Shown here in pieces: positions 1-7,271 of a stretch of 50,038 nucleotides of DNA (position 1 is the stretch's first letter; every line of letters starts with the position of its first letter). Location: assembly GCA_017454105.1 (NCBI GenBank), contig JAFTDR010000078.1, positions 1 to 50,038 on the forward strand. Reading direction: 5' to 3'. A model generated the notes under the pieces. The model was not told the DNA's origin, did no database searches, and was given only the letters and a program-made list of their open reading frames with translations. This DNA comes from Desulfovibrionaceae bacterium (lineage in GTDB: Bacteria; Desulfobacterota; Desulfovibrionia; Desulfovibrionales; Desulfovibrionaceae). The translations under genes were made by a program, and so were the position numbers.

Positions 1-513
1 CGCGAAGCTAGCCTTGGGCACGTTACCCATGTCCCCCATACGAACATGCCACGTTCTTAGCTAGGCTTCGCCGTCGCCGGCCAGACGCTGCTTATGCTCG
101 CCGTAACGCACGCAACGTAGAGATAATTTCTTATCTCGGTCTTCGGCTAAAACAACAGACTCGACCCTGACATTGCATATATTTCGAGGCTGAATTACGC
201 GGCCTACTCGCTTACTATGACATAATGCTACTTTGCCAAGGCTCCATAGCACTATGCCGCCCGAGGCTTCGCACATGAACATTACTGCCATGCACGCTCG
301 GTTTGTTTCTAATTAGGCGGCTCACCTAACTAGGAGGTTGTTGCAACCACATGAGACATACGCCCTCGTGGCGCACTTTATTTCAAATTTATTTACCACC
401 TAAAATATTGGAGATTTTAAATGATTATGACCTGCACTTCTCTCCTTTAAGAAGAGATTCATAATGATACAATGCGCCTTTTGAACTGGGATTTATGGAG
501 GGAGGTATAAACA
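1..513. other. gene-poor leader region
   Basis: I see no convincing gene here. One open frame on the minus strand (61-291) has no recognisable motif and may be debris. The only clear signal is a strong purine-rich ribosome-binding site (GGAGGGAGG, about 10 nt before 514) that serves the next gene. A string resembling the internal motif of the nearby MITEs (ACAATGCGCC) lies at about 469-478, so part of the stretch may be repeat remnant. Confidence 0.4.
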
Positions 514-1191
514 ATGGCTCACGTTTTTTTTCCAAGTTGTAAGGCCAAAGCGGATTATCCAGTAGCCAGTGAAAAACTCAAGGCCTATGTCAATAAAAAA
601 TTTGACATCGATCCTATCGGCTGCTGTCGAGTACACCACAAAAAACTTACACCAAACGACACGGCTCTTGTGGTATGCAACAACTGTGCAGCTATCATTG
701 AGGAAAGCGGCAATCCGGGTACTCTCAAATTCATCTGGTCGGTTATTGACCAAGATTCAGATTTTCCTTTTCCAGATTATCATGGCGAACCTATCAGTAT
801 ACAAGACTGTTGGATTGCCTATGAAAAAAGAGAGTTACAAGATACCGTGCGCTCCCTGCTCAAAAAAATGCATCTGACTGTACATGAACTGGCGGAGCAT
901 CACGCCGAGACCCGTTTCTGCGGGGTCAACCTGCTCTCTCCCTGCACTCCGAGCAACGCCAAATTGGCTCCCAAACGCTATGTTCAGAACGGAGCGCACA
1001 TGTTCACGCCCTGCTCAGAGACTGAGCAAATCGCACGTTTCCAAGCCCACTGTGCTGGCATTAGTACTGAACAGGTTGCTTGCTACTGCAAGTTTTGCCG
1101 CGATGCCATCAATATGGGGGGCAAACGTGGCGTACACATTTTACAGTTATTGTTCCCTGATTACGCCGAGAACACTAAATGTTTGCGGTAA
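514..1191 (+). CDS. cysteine-rich CCG-like putative Fe-S protein
   Basis: The product is a 225-aa soluble protein with many cysteines. The N-terminal half shows Cys9, the pair Cys37-Cys38 and Cys55-x-x-Cys58. The C-terminal half shows Cys136, Cys144, Cys167, Cys180, Cys190, Cys192 and Cys195. This recalls the CCG domain of heterodisulfide-reductase-type (HdrB-like) subunits, which bind an unusual Fe-S cluster and occur in anaerobes, but the spacings (27 residues to CC, then 16 to CxxC) are shorter than the classic pattern, so catalytic function is not assured. There is no signal peptide or membrane segment. The start is fixed by a strong GGAGGGAGG site. It stands alone: upstream is gene-poor and downstream begins a repeat cluster. 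Redox or electron-transfer work is inference. Confidence 0.6.
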   Translation: MAHVFFPSCKAKADYPVASEKLKAYVNKKFDIDPIGCCRVHHKKLTPNDTALVVCNNCAAIIEESGNPGTLKFIWSVIDQDSDFPFPDYHGEPISIQDCWIAYEKRELQDTVRSLLKKMHLTVHELAEHHAETRFCGVNLLSPCTPSNAKLAPKRYVQNGAHMFTPCSETEQIARFQAHCAGISTEQVACYCKFCRDAINMGGKRGVHILQLLFPDYAENTKCLR

Positions 1192-1217
1192 GAATGTTAA
1201 AAAGTAGCTCAAACTTT

Positions 1218-1340
1218 TGTATCCGCTCACGGGTCAACGGCGAAACGTAGGTATCCGCTCACGGGTTTACAGTAGAATGGCGCTTTAGTCAGCTCTTCAG
1301 TTGTCTCTCTAGCGGCAGAATGCAGACTTTGTCGCCATTG
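1218..1340 (+). repeat. MITE-like repeat fragments (TGTATCCGCTCACGGG family)
   Basis: The 16-base end TGTATCCGCTCACGGG occurs at 1218-1233 and again, minus its first base, at 1251-1265. The second copy is followed by internal blocks (CAGTAGAATGGCGC, then GGCAGAATGCAGACTTT) that match the order found in the intact element at 1686-1809. I read this as two left ends, one on top of the other, with the right ends lost. No coding capacity is seen. Confidence 0.6.
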
Positions 1341-1433
1341 ATACGATCTAAAGAACTATCTTAAATTCCCGCTCGGCGAGTTAGCTACATGAAGGAGAAC
1401 TGCAGTCCATCTGCTCTTCCAACTCAAAAAGAG

Positions 1434-1469
1434 CCTATGTAGCTAAACAGGTACGTTTAGCTACATAGG
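1434..1469. repeat. perfect 15-bp inverted repeat
   Basis: Arms 1434-1448 and 1455-1469 are perfectly complementary (CCTATGTAGCTAAAC and its complement) around a 6-base loop. The core TAGCTACAT recurs at 1382-1390, and TGTAGCTAAA occurs at about 1515, so the hairpin sits inside a larger region of related short repeats (about 1378-1535). It is not followed by a T-run on either strand, so it is unlikely to be a simple terminator; it may be a small non-autonomous element. Confidence 0.5.
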
Positions 1470-1567
1470 GTCCTGTAGGATAGGAAAACCCGTGTCTGCT
1501 GGGACTTTCGTCTCTGTAGCTAAATTTCATGTAGGGAAATTGAGACTATAGTATTACAATTCGAGAA

Positions 1568-1650
1568 GTTGATTGCAATGAGTGGCGATCCTCCACTGTG
1601 AGAGTATCTGGCCTCTCTGCCATAAACTCCCCTAGTCTATTGCAATCAAC
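1568..1650. repeat. 83-bp element with 12-bp terminal inverted repeats
   Basis: GTTGATTGCAAT at 1568-1579 is matched by its exact complement ATTGCAATCAAC at 1639-1650. The interior does not code for a protein. The layout is that of a small non-autonomous transposable element, but no second copy is seen in the window, so a structured RNA or operator pair remains possible. Confidence 0.4.
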
Positions 1651-1685
1651 CAGTAGAACCGTAATAAAGCCCCTCTTACTACGTT

Positions 1686-1809
1686 TGTATCCGCTCACGG
1701 GTGTATAGCACAATGCGCCTTGCGTACCCTCGCTCTCCCGCAGTAGAATGCAGTCTTTTTCGTGAATCCAGTAGTTAGGAGGCGTACAAATGCATCCGTG
1801 AGCGGATTA
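1686..1809. mobile_element. MITE, TGTATCCGCTCACGGG ends
   Basis: The left end is at 1686-1701 and an inverted, slightly diverged right end (CCGTGAGCGGAT) lies at 1796-1807. The 124-bp interior has no gene but carries repeated blocks (CACAATGCGCC, CAGTAGAATGCAG). It has landed in the IS630-type transposase relic on the minus strand, whose recognisable reading stops exactly at the MITE edge. A second full copy is at 46977-47123. The element must be moved by a transposase not present in this window. Confidence 0.6.
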
Positions 1810-2512
1810 CCTTGGTCACAAAATTGAGCGCAGAAAGAACATTCTCGTTACGCAAAGCCTCCACGACCAGTGAACATTGACAAGAAGAGACGGCCTCTGC
1901 ACCAAATGTACCCACAGTGCGCGGCGCCAACGTGGCAAACCACGACTTCACCATTTTTAGCGCATTCCATGAGAGGCTTCTCGGTCTCTTCATAGAATCT
2001 AGGCTGCGGTCAAGCTCTGCTTTGGCTCGCAAAAAGCCGCATTGTAGCCACTTAGGCCCCAGTTTATGCAAGAAGTCTTTAACAGCTGAAGTATTTGCTT
2101 GACACGAAGGTCAATCCTTCGATTCAAGTTCCTCTATGCTCTCATCCTGCTTCGAGGCACTCGCACTTTTTCTACCGCTTCCCTCCTTCCGTGTGAAAAT
2201 CTCCGCTAGATTGCCGCTTGCAAATAAATCACGCTTCTTTCGCGCTGTTGCTGGGCAAAAGCCCGAGATTTTGGCCGCACGTGGAGTCGAATATCCGAGA
2301 ATCAAAAAGACGATAAGGAGCAGGCTCCGTACCATCGTCAAGGCAGTATAACAGTGAAGGACCTCAGCATGGAAAAAGCGCAAGACTTCGTCTATCCGCG
2401 TGGCCGCAATGCTATCCTGCTCTGCCTGGTTGTTCCGCGCTTCCTGTAACTTTTTTGATAATCTGGGCATGCTGCTCCCCTCCTCTAGTTTTTGGTAGAA
2501 AAAGTCTACCAA
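1810..2512 (-). pseudogene. degenerate IS630-family transposase
   Basis: Reading from 2512 downwards there is a 133-residue start with a helix-turn-helix segment (around the residues YSTPRAAKISGFCPATARKK), then an in-frame TGA at 2111-2113. The same frame continues past the stop with a second winged-helix-like part (VKDFLHKLGPKWLQCG). In a shifted frame a relic of the DDE core follows (VGAAHCGYIW, where the active family has an Asp before AAH), then NVLSALNFVTKVI, which resembles the family's conserved VLGALN stretch. The gene therefore has a nonsense codon, at least one frameshift, a lost catalytic Asp and a 3' end removed by the MITE at 1686-1809. The family call rests on motif resemblance. 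Confidence 0.6.
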
Positions 2513-2971
2513 TGCCTACTAAGGATAAGAGAATGAGTCAAGGAAAAAAGTACAATTTTTTTTCAGACCGCAGTGTATATTGCTCTGAAAAACCTCTTAC
2601 AACGGCTGCTGCTACTGGTAAAGCAAACAGCGAAAGCCTACACGTCGGTAGGTATTTTTTATTTGCCAAATGTTTTTTGTGCTTGACGTGCTATGCTTAC
2701 AGAATACACACTCTATCCCTGCGAGAATAGCAAACTTCCAGAGAAGTCCGCATAAAACGAGAGAGGGAACTCCTACGTTGCCAAGATACTTCTGTATACA
2801 AGATACACACGAACTTTGGTGAACCAGTACTCAGTGGGAGTACTGCAATGCAGTTCATGTGCCGAAAAGCTGCAGGATCCAGAGCGGGCGGAAAGCCATC
2901 TGTCTACGGGTACCCGTACACATTTCCGGCAACTGCGCTCATGGAGCAGTCAGATGATGGGGGCCCAGGCC
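2513..2971. other. intergenic region, no gene seen
   Basis: No supported gene. The stretch separates the transposase relic from the sigma-28 promoter at 2972. A short palindrome CGGGTACCCG lies near 2917-2926. Open frames here are short and lack ribosome-binding sites or family motifs. Confidence 0.4.
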
Positions 2972-2998
2972 TAAAGTTTTCGTGCATTCATCCGATAC
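2972..2998 (+). promoter_or_regulatory. sigma-28 (FliA) promoter
   Basis: TAAAGTTT at 2972-2979, an 11-base spacer, then TCCGATAC at 2991-2998 closely match the flagellar sigma-28 consensus (TAAAGTTT-N11-GCCGATAA). It lies about 55 bases before the 71-aa gene at 3054, so that gene probably belongs to the late flagellar/chemotaxis regulon. Confidence 0.75.
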
Positions 2999-3053
2999 AG
3001 TAGATAGGTTCCTAAGAATATTATTTGCCCCGCTCGGGGGAAAGGAGCGTTCC

Positions 3054-3269
3054 ATGGACGGAATGATGGAAGTTGTCGGGATGGCTCAGGACATGCAGGC
3101 GCAAAAGCTTGCTATGCAGCAAGCAGCTTCAGGCGCGCGTCTTGCCAAGGAAGCGATGGAGTTTCAGGGCAACATGGTGAACTCGATTATTTCGGGAGGA
3201 GCCGATGTTGCGAGAAACGCCGGTCTGGCCGCCCAGGGTATCGGAAGCAAGCTGAATATAGTCGCGTAG
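3054..3269 (+). CDS. small putative motility-associated protein
   Basis: A 71-aa Ala/Met/Gln-rich protein starting MDGMMEVVGMAQDMQAQKLA, predicted to be largely helical, with no membrane segment or signal peptide. The start at 3054 is preferred over an upstream in-frame codon at 2982 because AAAGGAG lies 8 bases before it and because 2982 falls inside the sigma-28 promoter. Its length and opening (MD...A...M) recall the YjfB-like putative motility proteins, but the match is weak. Sigma-28 control plus small size suggests a late flagellar or chemotaxis accessory function. A strong terminator follows, so it is a single-gene transcript. Confidence 0.7.
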   Translation: MDGMMEVVGMAQDMQAQKLAMQQAASGARLAKEAMEFQGNMVNSIISGGADVARNAGLAAQGIGSKLNIVA

Positions 3270-3293
3270 TGCGCATGCGCATCTCCATGCGCT

Positions 3294-3351
3294 TTCCGTA
3301 ATAGATAAGAAAGCCCCAGGGAAACCTGGGGCTTTCTTATCTATTACGGAA
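3294..3351. terminator. 27-bp perfect hairpin terminator
   Basis: Arms 3294-3320 and 3325-3351 are perfect complements around a GAAA tetraloop, with the core AAAGCCCCAGG / CCTGGGGCTTT. The T-rich half of the upper stem gives a bidirectional terminator form. It ends the 71-aa gene transcript. The perfect 27-bp stem is unusually long. Confidence 0.8.
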
Positions 3352-4961
3352 TGATCTGGAAAAAACGAGAGTTGGGTCCCGGTGGCAACGAGCGAATCGA
3401 TATCGTCTCCTAAAACAGTTTTTTTACGATGCACGGAAAGAAGACCGTTTTGCATGTCAGTCGATGTCCCCATTGCTCGCAAGGATACAGCGCAGGAGGC
3501 GGCACTACTACCCATTTCCTCCCAGACGTCCTCGGAATCGGCGATGGTTTCGGGCGACCCGCATGGTGTGCGTTGCCCGCAGGCTTCTCTCGTCGGCACA
3601 CATCTCGAACCATGTACCTGCGCAAGGCTTGCAGGCGCCCACGCACTGTCCTCTTCCGCCCGCTCAATTTCCTGCATCTGCCGATACGTGCTTTGTTCGA
3701 CGGCATCGAAAGCGAACTCTCTCTTCGCAACCGTCCGTATCCCAGTATAGCACAGGACTAGCATACTCAGCCGGCAAGATAAATCATACACGGTTTTCCA
3801 TTTGTAGACTATGCGGGGAAAGTGGGACTACCAGGAAACGTCGCAGTTCCAGTCGATGCGTGTCCTGTCCGCGCGCTCTGTGGAACATGCGCAGGATGGC
3901 ATTTCACAGCCCCTCCGGTCTCTTCCGGCTTTCGGAGGAACGAGTTCACGCCGATGGCAAAAATGCGATGCCTGGATACTTTTGCTTGCGATCACTCACT
4001 CTCCGCCCCAGATGTCGCCGGCATCTCCTCGCGCTCAGGATGAGGGGGGAGGCAAAAAGGACGACCTGCGCTACGAAGTTTGCGGAGAGTTACTGGCAGC
4101 GGTCTCGTCCGTATGTAGATGAGCAGAGACTGGATCCAGCAATCGCTCGCTATTCAAAGCTTGCTTTGGGTGAATACCGCAAGGTCATCATCAAGAGTCA
4201 CTTCCCTAAACACCTCAAATCACGTCGATCGATGGAGTTTCTATCGTAGAGGGAAAAAAGAGTTGAAAGCCCTACAGCCCGACCTTCATGTCTGCCTCAA
4301 GCGTGACTGGATTACTCTATGTGATACCAGGTCTTAACTAGACATGCATGATGCACTTTCCCTATAAACCGCATTTTTACCAAATAAATATGATATATCA
4401 TTTTTATATAATATCACTCTCATCTTGTCTTCCTGCTCCCCGGCCGCTTTGCAACAGCAACGGATTTCTCAGATCTCCGAAATACCCAGGCGAAATTGAC
4501 GTCGCAAAAGTCCCGTTGCAAAATTCTTGGGTTCCACTTCCGCAACGAAAAGGCCGTCCGCTCTCCTGAAAGCCCGATGAGCGGCGGATTTCCGCCCGTT
4601 GCAAAACTTCCGCAGAGCATACGGCGCCGGCATCCCGCCAAGCGGAAGGGAACGACAAGATCGCCCCCGCGCCACGAACGCCAGCAGGCCAGCGACGACG
4701 CCTTCCGCCGCCCAGAAGATGTGGCTCCTTGTCTCGGTTTGTGGGAAAACAGGGCCCGAGGCCGCCCCATCCGAAGAACATGGTCGCCGAAGGCCAGGGA
4801 ATCCGCCATCAGACTATTCCGTCCTTCCGACGATCGGCGGTGCCCATGCCGTTCTCCATGCCCTCTGAATCCTAAAATTGGGCGTCGATTTGCGCGGTCG
4901 CCCCCTGCCGCAGGAGACCGATTTCAGCTCATGCGCCACGAGGGACTTCTAGGTCAGCAGC
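3352..4961. other. 1.6-kb region without a supported gene
   Basis: Several long frames are open here on both strands (for example minus 3410-3791, plus 3464-4249, minus 4420-4809, plus 4496-5245), but they overlap one another, have Arg/Pro/Ser-heavy composition, no family motifs and no good ribosome-binding sites. I treat them as chance frames in GC-rich, probably decayed DNA. GTTGCAAAA recurs at 4513 and 4598. Between 4340 and 4430 the base composition turns sharply AT-rich, which may mark an old junction. Confidence 0.4.
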
Positions 4962-5147
4962 ATGATCGCTCAATACCAGTGGCACTCGAACCTCACGTTC
5001 AGAGAGATACTGGAGAAGGTGCCGATCAGGCGCCTCTACGACTATTATTGGCGCTATCTCCAGGAGGCGCGCTCCATGGATGGGCTGGACCGGGTGTGCC
5101 TCTATCCGGCTTTTATGGAATACCAAAGATTCCATTTTCAGAAATAA
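4962..5147 (+). CDS. short hypothetical protein, possibly phage-derived
   Basis: A 61-aa frame starting MIAQYQWHSNLTFREILEKV with believable amphipathic helices (PIRRLYDYYWRYLQEARSM) and a charged, Tyr/Trp-rich composition unlike the junk frames around it. An in-frame stop lies just upstream, so the start is bounded. It overlaps the 3' end of the convergent Fic gene by 35 bases. The size and composition recall small phage tail-assembly proteins, but I recognise no family. It may be a fragment. Confidence 0.35.
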   Translation: MIAQYQWHSNLTFREILEKVPIRRLYDYYWRYLQEARSMDGLDRVCLYPAFMEYQRFHFQK

Positions 5148-6216
5148 ATCCTTTTTCAATAAGCGAGTTCCATGCGTTTTCAGCCTCCTCTCCATCTTCC
5201 ATGTCTTTCGTGGCGCTGATGAAAGACCAGCGATGTCCAGGATAGGCACAGCAAGTATGGAGCAGTTCAAGTTCAGAATCACTTAAAATAATGGTATTAT
5301 CATTAAGATATGTATGTGCCTGCCGCAGCAAAAGCGATCGTTCCATAGCTCCATCAATGGCGTTTGCATGCATCGCGAGCATGAAATCAAGAAAACGTCC
5401 CATTCCTTGAGCTTCAGTGATGCTTTCGAGCGCTGAATAATATTCGAACCGATTCCGGTCAATTTCCACTGACAAGCTATATGGACGAAACAATGAGCCG
5501 GATGATTCGGAAAGATACCTATCGGCGAGCATTCTCGCCATCCGTCCGTTTCCGTCGCGAAACGGATGAATGACGACAAACAGAAGATGCGCGAGAATCG
5601 CGCCGGCCGATCTTGGCAATTCATTCTTGGACATGCGCCACCAAGAAAGATATCTCCGCATCATCTCAGGAACGAATTCGTGCGGCGGCGCGTCGTAAAC
5701 CGAATATTGCGCGCCATCATCGTCAAAAGCGTACACGCTTTCGGGATGATTCCTGATTTTCCCCCAATCGTCTTGGTCGTCGGAACGGAGCATGGCGTGC
5801 GCGGACAAGATCAGCTCGAGAGAGATCGGCTCGGCGCTTGAAAGCATTTCCAAGGTCGCGGCGACCGCCCTTTCCTCTTTGGATCTTCCGCCATGCTTTT
5901 TCCATTGAGCGACGCCGATCCCAAGCGCATTGGCGAGGGAGGACCTGACTGATTTCCTGCTCAGGCGGATGCCTTCTATATTCCAGTTGGCAAGAATGTT
6001 TCCGGCGAATATGCGGAATTGCTCATTCTTGAAGCTCTGGTGCGAGCAGAGATCCGTCAATTTTGATTCGGAGCCGTCAAGCTCTTTCGCCTGCGAAAGA
6101 AAATCTTCGTTACGGTCGGCAAAAGTAAGCCAATCGGGATTTTTCCAAATCCAGCTTCTATCTTTGATATCGGTCGAAAGTTTGTGATTATCTTTGGCAT
6201 TATTATGTATAACCAT
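5113..6216 (-). CDS. Fic-domain protein with DUF4172 N-terminus
   Basis: This 367-aa protein belongs to the Fic family, which transfers AMP (or a related nucleotide moiety) to hydroxyl side chains of target proteins. Residues 20-105 resemble DUF4172 (SWIWKNPDW...). The catalytic loop HPFRDGNGRMAR is at 217-228 with His217 as general base and intact phosphate-binding residues. The N-terminal inhibitory helix carries NIEG with Glu81 in the autoinhibitory position; the usual Ser/Thr four residues before it is Asn77. This places it with class II (intramolecularly inhibited) Fic proteins. A short wHTH-like tail follows. It stands alone without a separate antitoxin and faces IS debris, which suggests an acquired gene. 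Targets cannot be read from sequence. Confidence 0.88.
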   Translation of the reverse strand: MVIHNNAKDNHKLSTDIKDRSWIWKNPDWLTFADRNEDFLSQAKELDGSESKLTDLCSHQSFKNEQFRIFAGNILANWNIEGIRLSRKSVRSSLANALGIGVAQWKKHGGRSKEERAVAATLEMLSSAEPISLELILSAHAMLRSDDQDDWGKIRNHPESVYAFDDDGAQYSVYDAPPHEFVPEMMRRYLSWWRMSKNELPRSAGAILAHLLFVVIHPFRDGNGRMARMLADRYLSESSGSLFRPYSLSVEIDRNRFEYYSALESITEAQGMGRFLDFMLAMHANAIDGAMERSLLLRQAHTYLNDNTIILSDSELELLHTCCAYPGHRWSFISATKDMEDGEEAENAWNSLIEKGFISENGIFGIP

Positions 6217-6290
6217 AGGCTTTTCTTTGGGGGCATCGAAGATGGGCGCCGCGCGATAATCGCGCCGTCCACGTCGTATACATGCTACTC

Positions 6291-6419
6291 TGAAAGTGTA
6301 CCATTTTGTGGGGGAACGCTAACTTGAAAGTGTGCCACCCATCGACCGCCAATTGGCGAAGCGATACTCCGAAAGTGTACCATTTTGGCAGAAACGATAT
6401 TTTGAAAGTAGGCCACTCA
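6291..6419 (+). repeat. IS21-type end with four transposase-site repeats
   Basis: Four related blocks begin at 6291 (TGAAAGTGTACCATTTTG), 6325 (TGAAAGTGTGCCACCCA), 6370 (CGAAAGTGTACCATTTTGG) and 6403 (TGAAAGTAGGCCACTCA). Blocks 1 and 3 match each other, as do 2 and 4, giving a unit of about 79 bases present twice. Multiple terminal repeats of this kind are characteristic of IS21-family ends, and an IstA-like start follows at 6482. Confidence 0.6.
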
Positions 6420-6481
6420 AAGCGTACCGCTGAATAGGTTCCTCACAACTTGTTCAGCGGGAGGCAAAGGTGCTTATTGCA

Positions 6482-6733
6482 ATGGAAGACTACTCGGAGA
6501 TTCGAAAGTACTATATCGACGGCGAAAGCCAACGACAGATAGCAAAAGACCTGGGGATATCTCGCGCAACGGTACAGTCCCGTGGGATGCTAGAATCCAC
6601 GAGAGTAACGGACGAGGTTGTCAAGTGTATCGAGGCTTGCCTCGAAGAAGACGAAAACATCATTTGCCCCTTATGTAGGCACCGATTGTATACGTCGTAC
6701 GAGTCTTGTGCCAACACTCCACACGCCAAATGA
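6482..6733 (+). pseudogene. istA: truncated IS21-type IstA transposase
   Basis: The frame opens MEDYSEIRKYYIDGESQRQI and contains a clear helix-turn-helix (QRQIAKDLGISRATVQ), the N-terminal DNA-binding part of IstA. After about 50 residues (VTDEVVKCIEACLEEDE) similarity to the family decays through frame changes, and no DDE catalytic core or IstB helper ATPase is present. A full IstA is several hundred residues long, so this is a left-end remnant. Confidence 0.6.
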
Positions 6734-6804
6734 GATTGCCGCCGCTCGTCAAATACAGAATCAGCCCGTCTCCAAGGGTACGCTTCGTCCTGCCTTCCTT
6801 AAGT

Positions 6805-7000
6805 TACCGTCTTGAGCCTAAGGAGATTTTTTCAGCTCCCACGTCTTCGTGAACTATTTCTTCGTCTGCGAATCAAATCGTAAGCCCTGCAGCATACCGT
6901 CTTTCTAAACACCCATTGCTTCCCCCTTTGCTCTACCGTCACAGAAGGCCGTGACGGTATGGCTGCGACACATAGTACTTCTTTTGGACGGTATACCGTC
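6805..7000. repeat. cluster of TACCGTC motifs in both orientations
   Basis: TACCGTC or its complement GACGGTA occurs at 6805-6811, 6895-6901, 6934-6940, 6953-6959, 6987-6993 and 6994-7000. Two pairs form palindromes: TACCGTCAC/GTGACGGTA at 6934-6942 and 6951-6959, and GACGGTATACCGTC at 6987-7000. No gene occupies the stretch 6734-7064. The arrangement could be a protein-binding array or a transposon end; its role is unknown. Confidence 0.45.
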
Positions 7001-7064
7001 ATCTTTGAATCTTGGGTATATCTGACTCGATACTAAGAAACGGGTTGGGTGAATCTACTCTGAA

Positions 7065-7097
7065 CCGAGAAACCCGCATGAATAGCGGGTTTCTCGG
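7065..7097. terminator. GC-rich hairpin, possible terminator
   Basis: CCGAGAAACCCGC (7065-7077) pairs perfectly with GCGGGTTTCTCGG (7085-7097) around a 7-base loop, followed by CGTTTT. The T-run is short, so termination on the plus strand would be modest. No active upstream gene is apparent. Confidence 0.5.
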
Positions 7098-7118
7098 CGT
7101 TTTAGGAAGATTTTGGGC

Positions 7119-7144
7119 AAAAAAAAACGCCCTCTAACGAGGGC
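7119..7144 (-). terminator. terminator of first tRNA-Met
   Basis: On the minus strand GCCCTC-GTTA-GAGGGC (7144-7129) is followed by CG and a run of nine T (7128-7119). It lies 15 bases beyond the tRNA 3' end. Confidence 0.75.
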
Positions 7145-7158
7145 TTATTTTTTTATTT

Positions 7159-7235
7159 TGGTAGCAAGGGGGGGACTTGAACCCTCGACCTTACGGGTAT
7201 GAACCGTGCGCTCTAACCAACTGAGCTACCTTGCC
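7159..7235 (-). tRNA. tRNA-Met (CAT), copy 1
   Basis: The 77-nt minus-strand gene folds into a cloverleaf: 7-bp acceptor stem, D arm with GCTC/GAGC, anticodon loop TTCATAC (anticodon CAT), TTC loop and an encoded CCA end. The T stem has one A-C mismatch and the first anticodon-stem pair is C-A. It has a near-consensus promoter just upstream. An identical gene lies at 7900-7976. CAT could also be read by tRNA-Ile2 after lysidine modification; I favour elongator Met. Confidence 0.9.
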
Positions 7236-7242
7236 GAGATTG

Positions 7243-7271
7243 TTTATACGGTACGATACAAGAGTTGTCAA
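7243..7271 (-). promoter_or_regulatory. sigma-70 promoter of tRNA-Met copy 1
   Basis: On the minus strand TTGACA (7271-7266), a 17-base spacer and TATAAA (7248-7243) precede the tRNA by 7 bases. This is a near-perfect vegetative promoter, whereas copy 2 lacks an equally good one. Confidence 0.75.

Noticed and set aside
1686-1809. Resemblance of the MITE end (GTGAGCGGAT) to the lac operator half-site
   Set aside because: The similarity is short, and the sequence recurs as paired inverted ends of a repeat family, which explains it better.
2111-2113. In-frame TGA in the transposase relic as a recoded (Sec or Trp) codon
   Set aside because: The gene has further frameshifts and a lost catalytic residue, and intact genes here use TGA as a normal stop (for example hypE and livG).
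3129-3791. 220-aa minus-strand frame
   Set aside because: It runs through the 27-bp terminator and antisense to the sigma-28-driven gene, with no motif or ribosome-binding site.
4420-5245. Overlapping long frames on both strands (plus 4496-5245, minus 4420-4809)
   Set aside because: They overlap each other, are Arg/Pro/Ser-rich and have no recognisable domain; chance frames in GC-rich DNA are more likely.
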